Shown here in pieces: positions 30,856 to 42,017 of a DNA stretch of 64,000 nucleotides. The notes beneath the pieces are model-generated. The model saw nothing but the letters and a program-made list of their open reading frames with translations, made no database searches and was not told where the DNA came from. The first letter of the stretch is position 1; the number at the start of each line of letters is the position of its first letter. This stretch comes from Ctena decussata (Eukaryota; Mollusca; Bivalvia; Lucinida; Lucinidae): positions 103,711,298 to 103,775,297 of the forward strand of contig OZ022498.1 of NCBI GenBank assembly GCA_963989385.1, given 5' to 3'. The position numbers and the translations under genes are program-made.

Positions 30856-33800
30856 AGATGGAATTCTGTTTTTGACACTCAAGGGAAACTAACTCTGTTG
30901 TCTTCAATTCAGTCTTGAGGTAATTCAAACACCTAAAAGTTTTTTATGCATATCCTGGTTACATGCAAGGACCAAATACATGCAATTTATAGCAACTGAG
31001 AAAAGTGGAAACAAGCCAGCATGTAAAGTCATTCAAAATTTGAATTGTTTTGAAATAAGAGAGCATTTTTTCAGGGCTTATTTCAGTGTCACTGAAGAGG
31101 ATTGATTATCCGTAACAGATCTGTCTGGCCCAGTCTCTTTCTTTTGAATGTTTCCACTGCTCTTAAATGATCTCATAATTATATTTTTATGAGTAACTCA
31201 GCCGTCTCAATGTGTCAGAAATCAGAGTGACAGACCTCTTGTAGCTTTTAAACATGTCCTTTTTAACTAGGAACAAACTAGCATGGATACATTACTTTTC
31301 CATCTTAACTCTTTGGAACATTTTTCAAACAATCAAGAGTGGCTTATTCCTCAGGAAGTGTTTGGATCTGGCCCGAAATTGGAACCTGTCCAAGATTTTA
31401 TGCATGCCTTTATAACTTGCAAGTTTAAAGAGGATCAGATCAATAGCAACCGAGAAGAAGCTGTGACATCAATTTTTTAGATGCTCAAGGGCAGCTAACT
31501 CAATTGTCAGTGGTCCCATTTTGCCAAACTTTGAGCTCATGCAAGACATTATGCATGTTTATGTTACCTCCAACTTGAAAAAGATTGGATCAATAGTTAC
31601 CAAGAAAACATGGAGACATTGATGTTTTAGATGCTCAGGGTAGCTAACACTAGTCAGTAGTCTGATCTGGCGGAAATTCAGACTCATCCGAGCTTTCATG
31701 AATACTCTTGTATCAGGGAAGTATCTAAAGGATCCAATCAAAAACAACAAAGTAAAAGTGGAGACACTATTTTACCCATTTAAAGTCTATGGGGTATTTC
31801 TTAGATGCTCAAGGGCAGCTAACTTCGTAGCTGTAGCCTTTGGTCGATCTGGCCAAAATTTGAACTCTACGAATAATATCATGCATGCCCTTGTTACCTG
31901 CGAGTTTGAAAAGGATCAGATCAATGGATTACTTGGTGACATCAGGTTTTAGAAGCTCAAGGGCAGATAACTCCATAGTCAGAGTTGGGTTCTTAAAATC
32001 TATGGAGAAATGTAGGCGCTAGAGCGATGACAAAGTTTTTAAAAAAAATGGCCACAGGGACCTTGACTTTGAGCCCAGCACCCTGAAAGTTGAACTTGCT
32101 CGAGATATTGTCATACCCTACATTTGTGTGAAGTTATTTTAAAATCCATGGAGAAATGTAGGTGCTAAAGCCATGATAAAGTTTTTCTAAAAATAGCCGT
32201 AGTGACCTTGACCTTCGGCGCAGCATCCTGAAAGTCGAACTTGCTCGAAATATTGTCATGCTCTACATTTGTATAAAGTAATTTTAAAATCCATTGAGAA
32301 ATGTAGGTGCTAGAGCGCTGACAAAGTTTTTCTAAAAATAGCCACAGTGACATTGACCTTGGGCGCAGCACCCTGAAAGCCAAACTTGTTCAAAATATTG
32401 TTATGCCCTACATTTGTGTGAAGTTGATTTAAAATCTGTTGACAAATGTAGGCGCTAGAGGGATGACGAAGTTTTTCTAAAAATAGCCACAATGACCTTG
32501 ACCTTGGGTGCAGCACCCTGAGAGCCAAACTTGCTCAAGATATTGTCATGCCCTACATTTGTGTGAAGTTATTTCAAAATCCATGGAGAACTGTAGGTGC
32601 TAGAGCGATGACAAAGTTTTTTTTTAAAAAGCCACAGTGACCTTGACCTTGGGGCAGCATGCTGAAAGTCGAACTTGCTCGAGATATTGTCATACCCTAC
32701 ATTTGTGTGAAGTTATTTCAAAATCCATTGAGAAATGTAGGTGCTAGAGCCATGACAAAGTTTTTCTAAAATTAGCCACAGTGACCTTGACCTTGGGTAC
32801 AGCACCTGCTCAAGATATTGTCATGCCCTACATTTGTGTGAAGTTACTTTAAAATCCATTGAGAAATGTAGGTGCTAGAGCACTGACTAAATTTTTCTAA
32901 AAATAGCCACAGTGACCTTGACCTTGGGCGCAGCACCCTGAAAGTCAAACTTGTTCGAGATATTGTCATGCCCTACATTTGTGTGAAGTTGATTTAAAAT
33001 CGGTTGAGAAATGTAGGCGCTAGAGTGATGACAAAGTTTTTCTAAAAATAGCCACAGTGACCTTGACCTTGGGCGCAGCACCCTGAAAGTCGAACTTGTT
33101 CGAGATATTGTCATGCCCTACATTTGCGTGAAGTTATTTTAAAATCCATGGAGAAATGTAGGTGCTAGAGCGATGACAAAGATTTTCTAAAAATAGCCAC
33201 AGTGACCTTGACCTTGAGCGCAGAACCCTGAAAGTCAAACTTGCTCAAGATATTGTGATGCCCTACATTTGTGTGAAGTTATTTTAAAATCCATTGAGAA
33301 ATGTAGGTGCTAGAGCGCTGACAAAGTTTTTCTAAAAATAGCCATAGTGACCTTGACCTTGGGCGCAGCATCCTGAAAGCCGAACTTGCTCGAGATATTG
33401 TCATGCCCTACATTTGTGTGAAGTTATTTTAAAATCCATTGAGAAATGTAGGCGCTAGAGCGATGACAAAGTTTTTCTAAAAAAAAAAGTGATGACGTTT
33501 TCTCCATTATAACACTATGGGATTTTTTTCAAACGCTCAAGGGCAGCTAACTCCGTAGTCTGTGCTCGAATCCGGCCAAATTTCGAACTCATCCAAGCTC
33601 TTATGTATGTCACCATTACCTGCAAGTATGATAAGGATCTAATCAAAAACAGTCGAGAAAAGGTGATGACGCCGTTTTCCCCATTATAACCCTATGGGGG
33701 CTATCTGTTGCCATGGAAACCAAAGTTCTGAGCTGATCTGCACCAAAACCTAATGCAGCCTTTCCCCCACCCCAATGATGCTTCAGATAAAATTTGATTG

Positions 33801-33939
33801 CAATCAGCCCACTGGTTTCTGAGATATTCATGTTTGAAAGTGTTGACGCACGCACGGATGCACGGACGGACGCACGGACGGACGACAGCTCGACTCCCAT
33901 CCTATAAGCTCACCTCTGAGCCTTCGGCTCAGGTGAGCT
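30856..33939 (+). mobile_element. Tandem-core element, family H1, copy with decayed 5' part
   Basis: The region carries diverged H1 units ('atgctcaagggcagctaact', about 31480-31980), then a long 145-bp array, then two well-kept units. It ends in the same hairpin as 9821-9853 (33907-33939), preceded by cacggacggacgcacggacg. The canonical 5' end with GCTCACCTGAG was not found, so the left boundary is uncertain. Confidence 0.75.
31990..33485 (+). repeat. 145-bp tandem array, ten units
   Basis: The phrase 'gccacagtgaccttgacctt' recurs at 145-bp spacing (for example 32053, 32198, 32343, 32488, 32633), with single exceptions of 144 and 131 bp. It is the same unit as at 8225-9235, expanded to about ten copies. 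Confidence 0.9.
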
Positions 33940-34826
33940 AAAAAGCTGACAAATTTTGGCGCCTAGCATTGCAAAGGCCTATGAGAATCACATGCTATTA
34001 TCCCTTTGCACCTAGATAAACCTTTAAAAAATAAAGATCAACAGCAAGAAACGAGTTTTAATAAGTCTATGGTTATTTGCTTTTGAGAAAAGACAATTAT
34101 AGAGTGATTCATTTTCCCAGCCAGAATATGATGTCAATGTGGGCACGTTCATCTGCAAACAGTGTAAAATGCAATAATTTCAACAAAATAAATGCAAAAC
34201 AATGCATACCATATTCAACCTAATTAGTGCACATGTCCCTGTAAGTGCACATCATGGTAATTTTTTAGTCAAGTCATCAAATGACTCTAAGCACACATAT
34301 TTTATTTGATTATCCCTTTGTTTGCTAGTTTACAAGAGCTGAAAAACGCTACAGAATCTTTCATTTTACGTTTGTAAAACTTCTCAATCCTTTTATGACC
34401 ATATAGACAGCTTTTCTCCTGTAGTAACCTAAAAATTTGTTTCCTTCAATATATATTAAAATACTGAAATATGCTCTTATAAGAAAGAATATTTACTGCA
34501 AGTATTTGTCCCAATTTTGAAAGTTTAGCGCATTGGGCACTTAAAGGGTTGATTACGGTACATGTTATGTCTGCTAGATCATCTGGGATTCTCCTGGAAA
34601 TGAAACCCATTTCCCGCACTCCCCCAAAGTCTACAATGCCTCAAGATTTCAGGCTCAGAAACATTGCAAATTTTTGCATTGTGATCAATATCACATTGTA
34701 ACTTTGTTTATTTCAGTGCCAAGAGAAAGGTCTTGAAGGGGTCACTCAAAAGTAAACTAAACAAACTATACTACAGTTCATGTTTTATTTTAGAATTAAA
34801 AAAAAATTACAGTAAAGTACGTGAAA
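33940..34826. other. Spacer without recognisable gene
   Basis: AT-rich; nothing recognised. Confidence 0.35.
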
Positions 34827-35013
34827 CTACGCGTCAAAGTTGCTGCCAAAAAGTCTTCCTGATGGAGAACTCAATCTCCCTGAAATGAAATCCAAATCTC
34901 CCACATGGAGCTCATCACTTGTACGAATCTTCTTTGCTAAACCAGGAGACCTTAAGACATGGCCAAACCACCTTAGTTTCCATTTCTTGACCAGGGTCAG
35001 GAGTTCATCATAT

Positions 35014-35180
35014 TGTAGTGAATGGGTATAAATACCTCTACTAGCGCCTTGCTGTAGAAGCATGCTTTTATGGCGACGTGGTTAGAGTGGTGGACTGTTG
35101 TTGCTAGTTAAGCAACGTTTGGCTCGGTTAGTGCCTGGATGGGTGACCCAGGTGATTTGGGTGGTTCCAGGTGTCCTGCA
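35014..35180 (+). repeat. Left LTR of the TRIM, containing a 5S-rRNA-derived segment
   Basis: Positions about 35105-35176 match the 3' half of metazoan 5S rRNA, including its internal Pol III promoter. An A-box-like AGTTAAGCAACGTTTGG is followed by a short intermediate element and GGTTAGTGCCTGGATGGGTG, corresponding to the 5S phrase around the C box, then a closing gtggttccaggtg. A TATAAATA lies near the LTR start (35027-35034). The stretch gacgtggttagagtggtgga (35075-35094) is instead reminiscent of a tRNA A box. Confidence 0.85.
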
Positions 35181-35181
35181 A

Positions 35182-35195
35182 TGGTGTCAGAAGTG
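35182..35195 (+). promoter_or_regulatory. Primer-binding site, tRNA-Leu type
   Basis: TGGTGTCAGAAGTG begins one base after the LTR's CA. It is complementary to the 3' terminus of a tRNA-Leu including CCA, as recalled from known tRNA-Leu sequences. Confidence 0.8.
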
Positions 35196-35252
35196 TAGGT
35201 ACGAGCACACAGAACACTACTTTCATCCGATTGAGATAGCCATCCGGTATTC

Positions 35253-35268
35253 AAGAAAAAGGAGGGAG
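35253..35268 (+). promoter_or_regulatory. Polypurine tract of the TRIM
   Basis: Sixteen purines in a row ending three bases before the right LTR, where plus-strand DNA synthesis would be primed. Confidence 0.85.
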
Positions 35269-35271
35269 TAG

Positions 35272-35438
35272 TGTAGTGAATGGGTATAAATACCTCTACT
35301 AGCGCCTTGCTGTAGAAGCATGCTTTTATGGCGACGTGGTTAGAGTGGTGGACTGTTGTTGCTAGTTAAGCAACGTTTGGCTCGGTTAGTGCCTGGATGG
35401 GTGACCCAGGTGATTTGGGTGGTTCCAGGTGTCCTGCA
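35272..35438 (+). repeat. Right LTR of the TRIM
   Basis: Identical to the left LTR over all 167 bases, including TATAAATA at 35285-35292 and the 5S-like promoter boxes. Ends CA directly before the ATAT duplication. Confidence 0.9.
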
Positions 35439-35750
35439 ATATTCTCCAATGGCCGCTTGGATCTTTCTGGGAAGCTCCTCATTGGTTATATGGTCCTTGT
35501 ACAAAATGTTCGGTAACCTTCGGTAGAATCTCATCTAAAATGCATGATTTTTCTCTAACTCTGGTGTCAAGGTCCACAATTCAAATACTTACAGAACTAT
35601 GGAAATGACGAGGGAGCACATTAGTTTAGCTTCTGCCCTTTTACCTTGATCTCCCTCTGGATGCCACTGGTGCTGTTTGTCATCAGTTTGGTCTTCTCAG
35701 CACTGATCTCCATCTTATACTTGTGCATCTCTTCCTCAAGATAAAAAAAA

Positions 35751-36104
35751 TTAAAAAAAGGCTGGGGAACGACTTAAGAAAAGTCGCGAAAACACATAAC
35801 AATGGCTATAAGTTGCATTAAAACATTAATTGCCAACCGGGATAAGTTTCTGATAAATTGAGGACAACTTAGTCAGTTTGTTTGCTTAATGTAGATTCTA
35901 TATTGTCACCCGATGTAACTATTTTTAAGCCTTTACGTTTTTACCTTATTATTTTTTAAAATCAGGGGTGGCTGGACGCTTATCGCAATCCGCCAAGCGA
36001 TATGATTATGATATTGCCCGCAACGGAATTAAATGGACTCACCGCAATCATTACGGAATTGCCCGGTCCTACTAAAGACAGAAAAGGACTTCAATCGGCA
36101 AAAG
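35751..36104. other. Spacer without recognisable gene
   Basis: Nothing recognised. Confidence 0.3.
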
Positions 36105-36410
36105 TAAGGAGGAAATTCTCAGGAACTGACATAATTCAAACAGACCCAACCCAAGACACCATACGGGAAAGAGACAACACAAAACTAGTCATCACCAAAG
36201 GCAACACCAGGGGCAGCCATGTGAACAGCTATTTCCCATGTAGGTGGTCAACGGGCTTGCCTGAACATCACAAACAATTTATCAATAACAGACATAGCAA
36301 CTAACAACACATAACACAACCAAGAAGAACCAAAACAGAACTGCCACCTTTGGAGGGCCAGTAATGAAATCACTGGGGTGGGGTGGGGGTGCTTAACCGG
36401 TTTGTGGTCC
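36105..36410 (+). repeat. Dispersed repeat family R, copy 1
   Basis: Shares with 37335-37665 the phrases tctcaggaactgacataatt, aacaagaa/aaccaagaagaacc and ggggtgcttaaccggt, in the same order. A third, shorter relative lies at about 41860-41925. Open frames in it are not conserved between copies. Type unknown. Confidence 0.65.
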
Positions 36411-36594
36411 GTATATACCGAGCAAGCTTGCTGTGGTTCTTTCTCTGGGTACTCCGGTTCTTCTTCCACATTAGATACATATCAATCTTTATACTGGCAT
36501 GAAAGTTCGTCGCCGGTGTGTGGTCAGAAACTCACATTCAACCCCACAAGTTTATTGGGAGTTTTTTTGACCACATACCGGTCTCGCAGTGTCT

Positions 36595-36800
36595 CGTGTC
36601 CAGTCATGGTAAATTCTCTCCTCTTGCCAAGTGGCATGTAGGAGGTGAGCCTCTATATAGGCTGGAATTCCTGAGATACAAGATACAAGATGGCGCTGTA
36701 ACTCCTGAGACTGGTAGAGAGTTCCAGAAGCGAATGATTGAGGGGAAGAAGGAGCCATTGTAAATGTACGCATTCACAGAGCAGTAGGGCACCAAGAATT
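36595..36800 (-). pseudogene. LINE C-terminal remnant
   Basis: On the minus strand the codons give YIYNGSFFPSIIRFWNSLP, the 'SFFPR(T/S)I..WN.LP' signature found near the C-terminus of many LINE reverse-transcriptase proteins. Nothing upstream of it is coding. It is a short 5'-truncated relic. Confidence 0.65.
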
Positions 36801-37334
36801 TGTTCTCATGACTTCGTGTTGACGTGTGCTGGAATGGATCAGGTACTTCTCAGGTGGATCAGGCTGGGATTTCGATGAGATTGTTAATGATCCTGTACAA
36901 CATTGCTCTGAATCAAGGGTATTAAAAGGTTGTGCCACTATTTACACTAATATGCACTAAAGATATACTCAGAGGCATTAGAAAGTATACACTTTTTGAA
37001 TGCCCATAATTACTTATTATTCACTGCCCAGGTCTGAAATTCTGCTTGATTTACTTTTATTCAAGATGGAAATTGCTGATTGCATCGCTTGACTAGCGGT
37101 ACAGTACGTACATGCCTGGTTTGCACGTTTTTTTCCACGTGCAGCAAAATGGACAATACGATTTTGCTGTTAATCTGCATTTGGAATTTCGGTTGTTGTT
37201 CTAAGCGCTCGCGGTTCATGTGCACGATGGAAAGGCTGTCTGCGGCAAGCAGAAATTATACATTCAGAATATACATACACATTATATTTATAATCTAGAT
37301 ATCAAAATCAGTCTTTATATGAGAGCTTAAAAAG
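36801..37334. other. Spacer without recognisable gene
   Basis: Nothing recognised. Confidence 0.3.
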
Positions 37335-37670
37335 TAAATAGGAAAAGTCTCAGGAACTGACACAATTCAGTCCCAGATCCCACCCAAGTCAGACAACACA
37401 AAATTAGTCACCACCAAAGACGTCATCAGCGGCAGACATGTGAACAGCCATTTCCCATGAGAATTTTCCTATTTATTTTTTATTTATTTTTGGTCACAAA
37501 CAGTATATCAATAGCAGACATAGCAACAAACAACACATAAAACAACCAAGAAGAACCAAAACAGAAGTGCCGCCTTGGGACGGCTAATAAAAACATTACT
37601 CTGTGTGTGTGGGGGGGGGGGGGGGGGAGCGGGGGTGATGAGGGGTGGGGGGGCTTAACCGGTATGCGAT
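37335..37670 (+). repeat. Dispersed repeat family R, copy 2, with G17 run
   Basis: Homologous to 36105-36410 with an added T-rich insert near 37465-37490 and a G run at 37611-37627. It ends gggcttaaccggtatgcgat. Confidence 0.65.
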
Positions 37671-38285
37671 GGCGACCAACCTTGGTTCTTGTTTCTGCTT
37701 TGGTTAATCAGTCACTTAGTTGTTCAGGTTGCGTGGAAGATTTCTAGTTCATCAGTGTAATATCTCAGAAACAAAGAAATCAAAATAAAAACTGAAATTA
37801 AACAAGCATGAAGACTCACAGAAATAACCACATTAAAATTCCGGAGCAGAAGAAACCTACCAGTTAAACCACGGTGGGCCCGACCCAAGACGTCCCAGCA
37901 TGGGTGTCAGGCGCCAACAGTCTGTGTTACTATTTAGTTAGGTTAAGATTGGTGCCTTAATATAGTCCGAGGCCAGACCCGCCGTTGTGCAATCGAAGAA
38001 GTGATAAGAGCCGCCAACCCCAACTGGGTTAGCCACTAAGCATGCAGTTTGTCGCAAAAAATCTATATTATAACCAATCTTTTTATATCGAACTATTATC
38101 TTCTTAAAATGATAAGAAAACTTATGTTTTGCCCACTTATTTTTCTGAATTTATGCACCAAGTCGCCATAAAATTCAGGTTCCGACAGGCTTTGCAGAAG
38201 AAGTGTTTTCAATCCGACATTATATTTACTTTAGACACTAAGTCTTAAGTCTACCTTTAAGTCTACTTTAAATAGTTAGTTGTCT
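37671..38285. other. Spacer without recognisable gene
   Basis: Nothing recognised. Confidence 0.3.
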
Positions 38286-39600
38286 GCTGCCCCGTAAGGG
38301 TCCGTCTCTGGAATGGTCTGTCTGCCAAAGTCATATCAGCGCCAATTTTGGTTTAAACGATATTTCATACGTCAAATATTGAGTACAAGGTAGAGAAAAA
38401 ATATGGACCAAGATCTTATCGAAAGCCCAAGGCTTATGAGGACCATCTCCAACTTTGGATGACTTCAAGCTCCTAGTCTTTATGAGTACATGAAGATTTA
38501 TGAGTACAAGAGGTCAAGGTTATTCTTTGACCTTCGGCACGGGACTCTCATATTTTGACAGTTTCAAACATCTCCTCAGAAGCCACAATGCGACCAAATT
38601 TCATATAGGGCCGCCAGAGGCTGAGGGAATAATAATTTGTTAAAGCGGTCCAGGTAACATGACCAGCATGGCCGAACCTTAAAAATCTTCTCCTCCATAA
38701 CAAATTGACTTATGGCCTTGAAACTTGGTATGTAGCATTTGGTACTCAAGTACTACCAAGATTTTTAAATGATAGCCTTGGGTTGACCTTGGCCTTTTTA
38801 TGGCAGTCAGATATGGGAAAATACTAGAACATACGATTTCATGGAAAACTTGGAAGATTTTGGCCTAAACATTACCATAAGTAGTCGTCTTTATGAGTAC
38901 ATGAAGATTTATAATTACAAAAGGCCAAGGTTATTTTTTTACCTTTACCCAGGACTCTCATATTCCAGGCTAACATCTCCTCAAAACCCACAGGGCAAAT
39001 GGTGACCAAATTTCATATAGGGCCACCAGGGGCTGAGGGAATGAAAATTTGTTGAATCGGTCCAGGTCACATGACCAACATGGCCGTCATGCCCATATAT
39101 GGTAAAATCCTTAGATAACCATCATCTCTAGAACAAACTGACTAATGGCCATTAAACTTGGTAAGTCGCATTGAGTACTCAAGTACTACGAAGATTGTTC
39201 AAATGGTGACTTGGGCAGACCTTGACGGCAAGGTCATATCTTGGAAAATGCTGGGTTATAAGATTTCATGGAAAGTTTTCAAGATTTTGGCCCAATATTG
39301 TTCAAATGATGAACTTGTGTTGACCTTGACATTTTTAGGGCAATGTTGAATTAGCTTTCTGGTGCTTTTGTATGGAAAAATGCTTAAATATAAGAGTTCA
39401 TGGAACTTGTATGAGATTTTGTTGCAAAAGTTTATAAATACAGTCAAATAAATGAGTACATTGACATTTTTAGCAACAGAGGTCGAGGTCATTCTTTGGC
39501 CTTTAACAAATGTTTCTCGTATTTTGACAGTTTCAAACTATCAGGTTTGTAAAATGATGACCCTAGTTTGATATTTGACCATTTTACTCAAGTAAGCAAT
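38286..39600. repeat. Degenerate tandem repeat of about 410-bp units
   Basis: The set 'gagtacatgaagattta...aggtcaaggttattctttgacctt...ccaaatttcatatagggcc(g/a)ccag' occurs at about 38485-38640 and about 38895-39040. A third, more diverged set starts near 39455. It resembles a worn tandem-core element; a gtccgtctctgg...ctgtctgcc phrase near 38305 could be the edge of its terminal region. Boundaries are uncertain. Confidence 0.55.
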
Positions 39601-39879
39601 TTATGGCCTCATGACCCTCTTGTTTTGAAAATCTCACGGGGGAGAAAGCATAAAAATGACCATTTTCAACAACTTTTAAGCAAAGCTTCGTGCACTTTAA
39701 AAGTCATGACAATTTCCATGGGGTAGATTTTTGGAAAATTTACACAATTTAAAGGAAAAATAATAAAATTCAACCAAAAAATATGAAGATGCCTTTAAAA
39801 AGGGAGATCGACCATTTTTGGCAATATAGGAAGGGAGAGTGAGAGTGCCTCCCAAAATAGGGAGGCTCACTATTTATCA

Positions 39880-39933
39880 GGGTGAGTGAGGCTTTTTTGA
39901 GACAGTATTTTAGTTTATATCGAGCCGTATCCC

Positions 39934-39964
<31 letters not shown>

Positions 39965-39992
39965 ACAAGACAAGACAAGATTTATTTTTGAG
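39880..39992 (-). mobile_element. S1-type SINE 3' part, (GA)n run and LINE-tail-like repeat
   Basis: The minus strand reads ctctctgggatacggctcga...actaaaatactgtctcaa, matching the 3' part of the SINE at 4541-4776. A (GA)14 run (39932-39960) and a caaga repeat (39963-39981) adjoin. The latter looks like the microsatellite tail of a minus-strand LINE. Confidence 0.55.
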
Positions 39993-40104
39993 TCGGCAAG
40001 ACCAGTGACCTGTAAATACAGTGACTCGCGTCTTCACCTTTCTGTCCAAAGAGGCGTGTCGCATATGCGACTGCAGCGCCTCCTACCGGAGCGCCATTTT
40101 AATA

Positions 40105-40975
40105 CAAGCTGAAAAAGCTTGAATTTCTGTCAAAAGCTAACGGCGTGCAGCGCCCATTTTATCGGTGTTTTCATAGTGAAATTATTATGCAACGATAAGG
40201 TAAGCTTTGAATTTTATAATGACGTATTAGAATATAAGTTTTATGATGATTTTGCTTGGTTTGGAGTTCATTTTTTATCGATGTAAATTGAGAAACTTTG
40301 GTCACTCGAAAGAAAATGGCGACGACGCCGTAAAAAACATCACTTCTTTTATGATGTACTCTGTCGTTAATAAGGTTTGAGGTAATATTTTAGCACTGAA
40401 AGGGGAAGGACCAAAATGTTCCAAAATGTTGTTTAATATCATTTTCATGACAATCATTTACTATTTTGATGGTCTTATGACAGTATAGAAATAGTCTTAT
40501 TTAGGAAAGTAGCGAAAACCGGCAAATCAGGATGTTCAAAACCCCACTCCCCCGCTTTTGAATAAGGCTCCGATAATAACTAACTTTGAGCCTCGCAATG
40601 ATATTTTTCATAAAGTTGAATGCCTTTTAAATTGTTTGAGTGTTATTTTATGCAATTTCGTGCCGATGCAATGGGTCAAAATAATCTTAAAATAAAACTT
40701 GTTTTTCACAGTTTTCGCCATAAAACAATGAGTTCAGAGGGTTGGTTAGTTATGCATTGAAAAATTTGTCAGGGACCAAAGTTTCTTATTTCACATCAAT
40801 AAAAATTAACCCCGAAATCAAGCAAAATAATCACAAAACTAACTATTCTAATACATCGTCATAAAATTCAAAGCTTACCTTAACGTTGAATAATAATTTG
40901 ATTACGTAAACATTAATGAAATGGGCGATTCACGTCGATAACTTCTGATAGAAATTCCGTCCCACTGAGCTTAAT
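40105..40975. mobile_element. TIR element with terminal repeats of about 200 bp
   Basis: 40115-40325 and 40770-40965 are inverted copies of each other with moderate divergence; both contain aaggtaagctttgaatttta and ttttgcttg(g/a)ttt(g/c)gg. The centre has no ORF. I could not define the exact ends or a target duplication. Long TIRs of this kind are seen in foldback or MULE-type elements. Confidence 0.7.
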
Positions 40976-41730
40976 TAAAACCTATGTCACTGACTTACTT
41001 CAATTTTCAATGCATGCATATTCTCCTAAGTAAGAGAGAGCCAAGATCAAAATCCTCATCCAAATGCATAATAAAAATGTTTCCCGTATTTACATTGAAA
41101 AGCCCCCCAGCCCGTTTTTCGTGTTTTTTCAACTACCTGTATAAAAAGTTGGCAAGTTTGGTATCAAAATTTCGGAAATTAAGTACACAATTTAACGCAA
41201 ACGTTTGTAAGAACACATTATTTATACAGATAAAATAAAACAATGATATTATTAAAATATTTCTAGATGCGAAATAAGCGGTCGATAGAATTATCGAATT
41301 TTTCAGCCACTCGCCTATCCAGCGGCGCGACAAGCGTCTATTGGGAAATACCCAATATTGGGAGATGCGAGTCACTCTATATATAGGTCACTGACAAGAC
41401 GTACTACATGTAACATAAGCTCTGAAGAGCTTTAGATCCGACTGTTGACAAACAAATTATATAACATTAATAAATATAGAACAGCTACAAATAAATAAGT
41501 ATGGGTATTATCAGATCATAAATTTAGAACCAGTTATAAACATAATAGAGCCCTATCCCAGCCATAGCAAATCAGTTATTGCAGCAAAATATAAAAATAT
41601 CAACTACAAGTACACCTAAAAGATAAACACAAAGTAAATGAAACATGTATACAGTGCAAGCAAAATCATAATACAAAGTTGTTATGTCTGGATAGAGCTG
41701 ACTTCATAATTTGGGTCCCTCAAACATTGC

Positions 41731-41781
<51 letters not shown>

Positions 41782-42017
41782 ATAGGATGGTTCAGACTAA
41801 AATCTAGAGGACCATTGGTCCTGAAGCTCACATGAGTCCACTTATCCTCACCCCTGGAGCGGTCAGTAATAAATTACTTGGAGGGGTGGGGGAGGCCTTA
41901 AATCGATTTTACACGCATATAACCCTCGTCATTGATTCTTGTGTGGTTCATTAACATACAAGTTATTCAATCAGTGTGAAGGACGTCTATTATCATCCCT
42001 TTTGGGGTAACCCATGG
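40976..42017. other. Non-coding stretch with (GA)n
   Basis: A (GA)n run lies at 41737-41777. The phrase 'ggtcagtaataaattacttgg...ggggtggggg' at about 41867-41900 belongs to repeat family R. No gene. Confidence 0.4.

Larger units (their letters stand above)
35010..35442 (+). mobile_element. TRIM (miniature LTR retrotransposon) with 5S-rRNA-like LTRs
   Basis: Two direct repeats of 167 bp (35014-35180 and 35272-35438) are identical base for base. Each starts TG and ends CA, as retroviral-type LTRs do. Between them are only 91 bp. One base after the left LTR is TGGTGTCAGAAGTG (35182-35195), complementary to a tRNA-Leu 3' end with CCA. Three bases before the right LTR is a 16-nt polypurine tract AAGAAAAAGGAGGGAG (35253-35268). 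ATAT flanks both sides (35010-35013, 35439-35442), a 4-bp target duplication. There is no gag or pol, so mobilisation would need a partner LTR element. Identical LTRs suggest a young insertion. Orientation (plus) follows from primer site and polypurine tract. Confidence 0.92.
34827..35750 (-). pseudogene. LINE reverse-transcriptase C-terminal remnant, split by a TRIM
   Basis: Read on the minus strand. At about 35740-35640 the codons give KYKMEISAEKTKLMTN and then NSTSGIQREIKVKGQKL before a stop. At 35534-35439 they give FYRRLPNILYKDHITNEEL and RKIQAAIGE. Past the inserted TRIM, 35013-34840 gives YDELLTLVKKWKLRWFGHVL. These are consecutive parts of the C-terminal region of a common invertebrate LINE reverse transcriptase (clade uncertain). 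The middle part is missing and stops are present, so it is dead. Removing the TRIM and one ATAT copy restores a continuous frame across the insertion site. Confidence 0.8.

Noticed and set aside
35014..35438. A pair of functional 5S rRNA genes or a tandem SINE3
   Set aside because: Only the 3' half of 5S is recognisable, and the TG/CA ends, primer site, polypurine tract and target duplication explain the structure as an LTR element.
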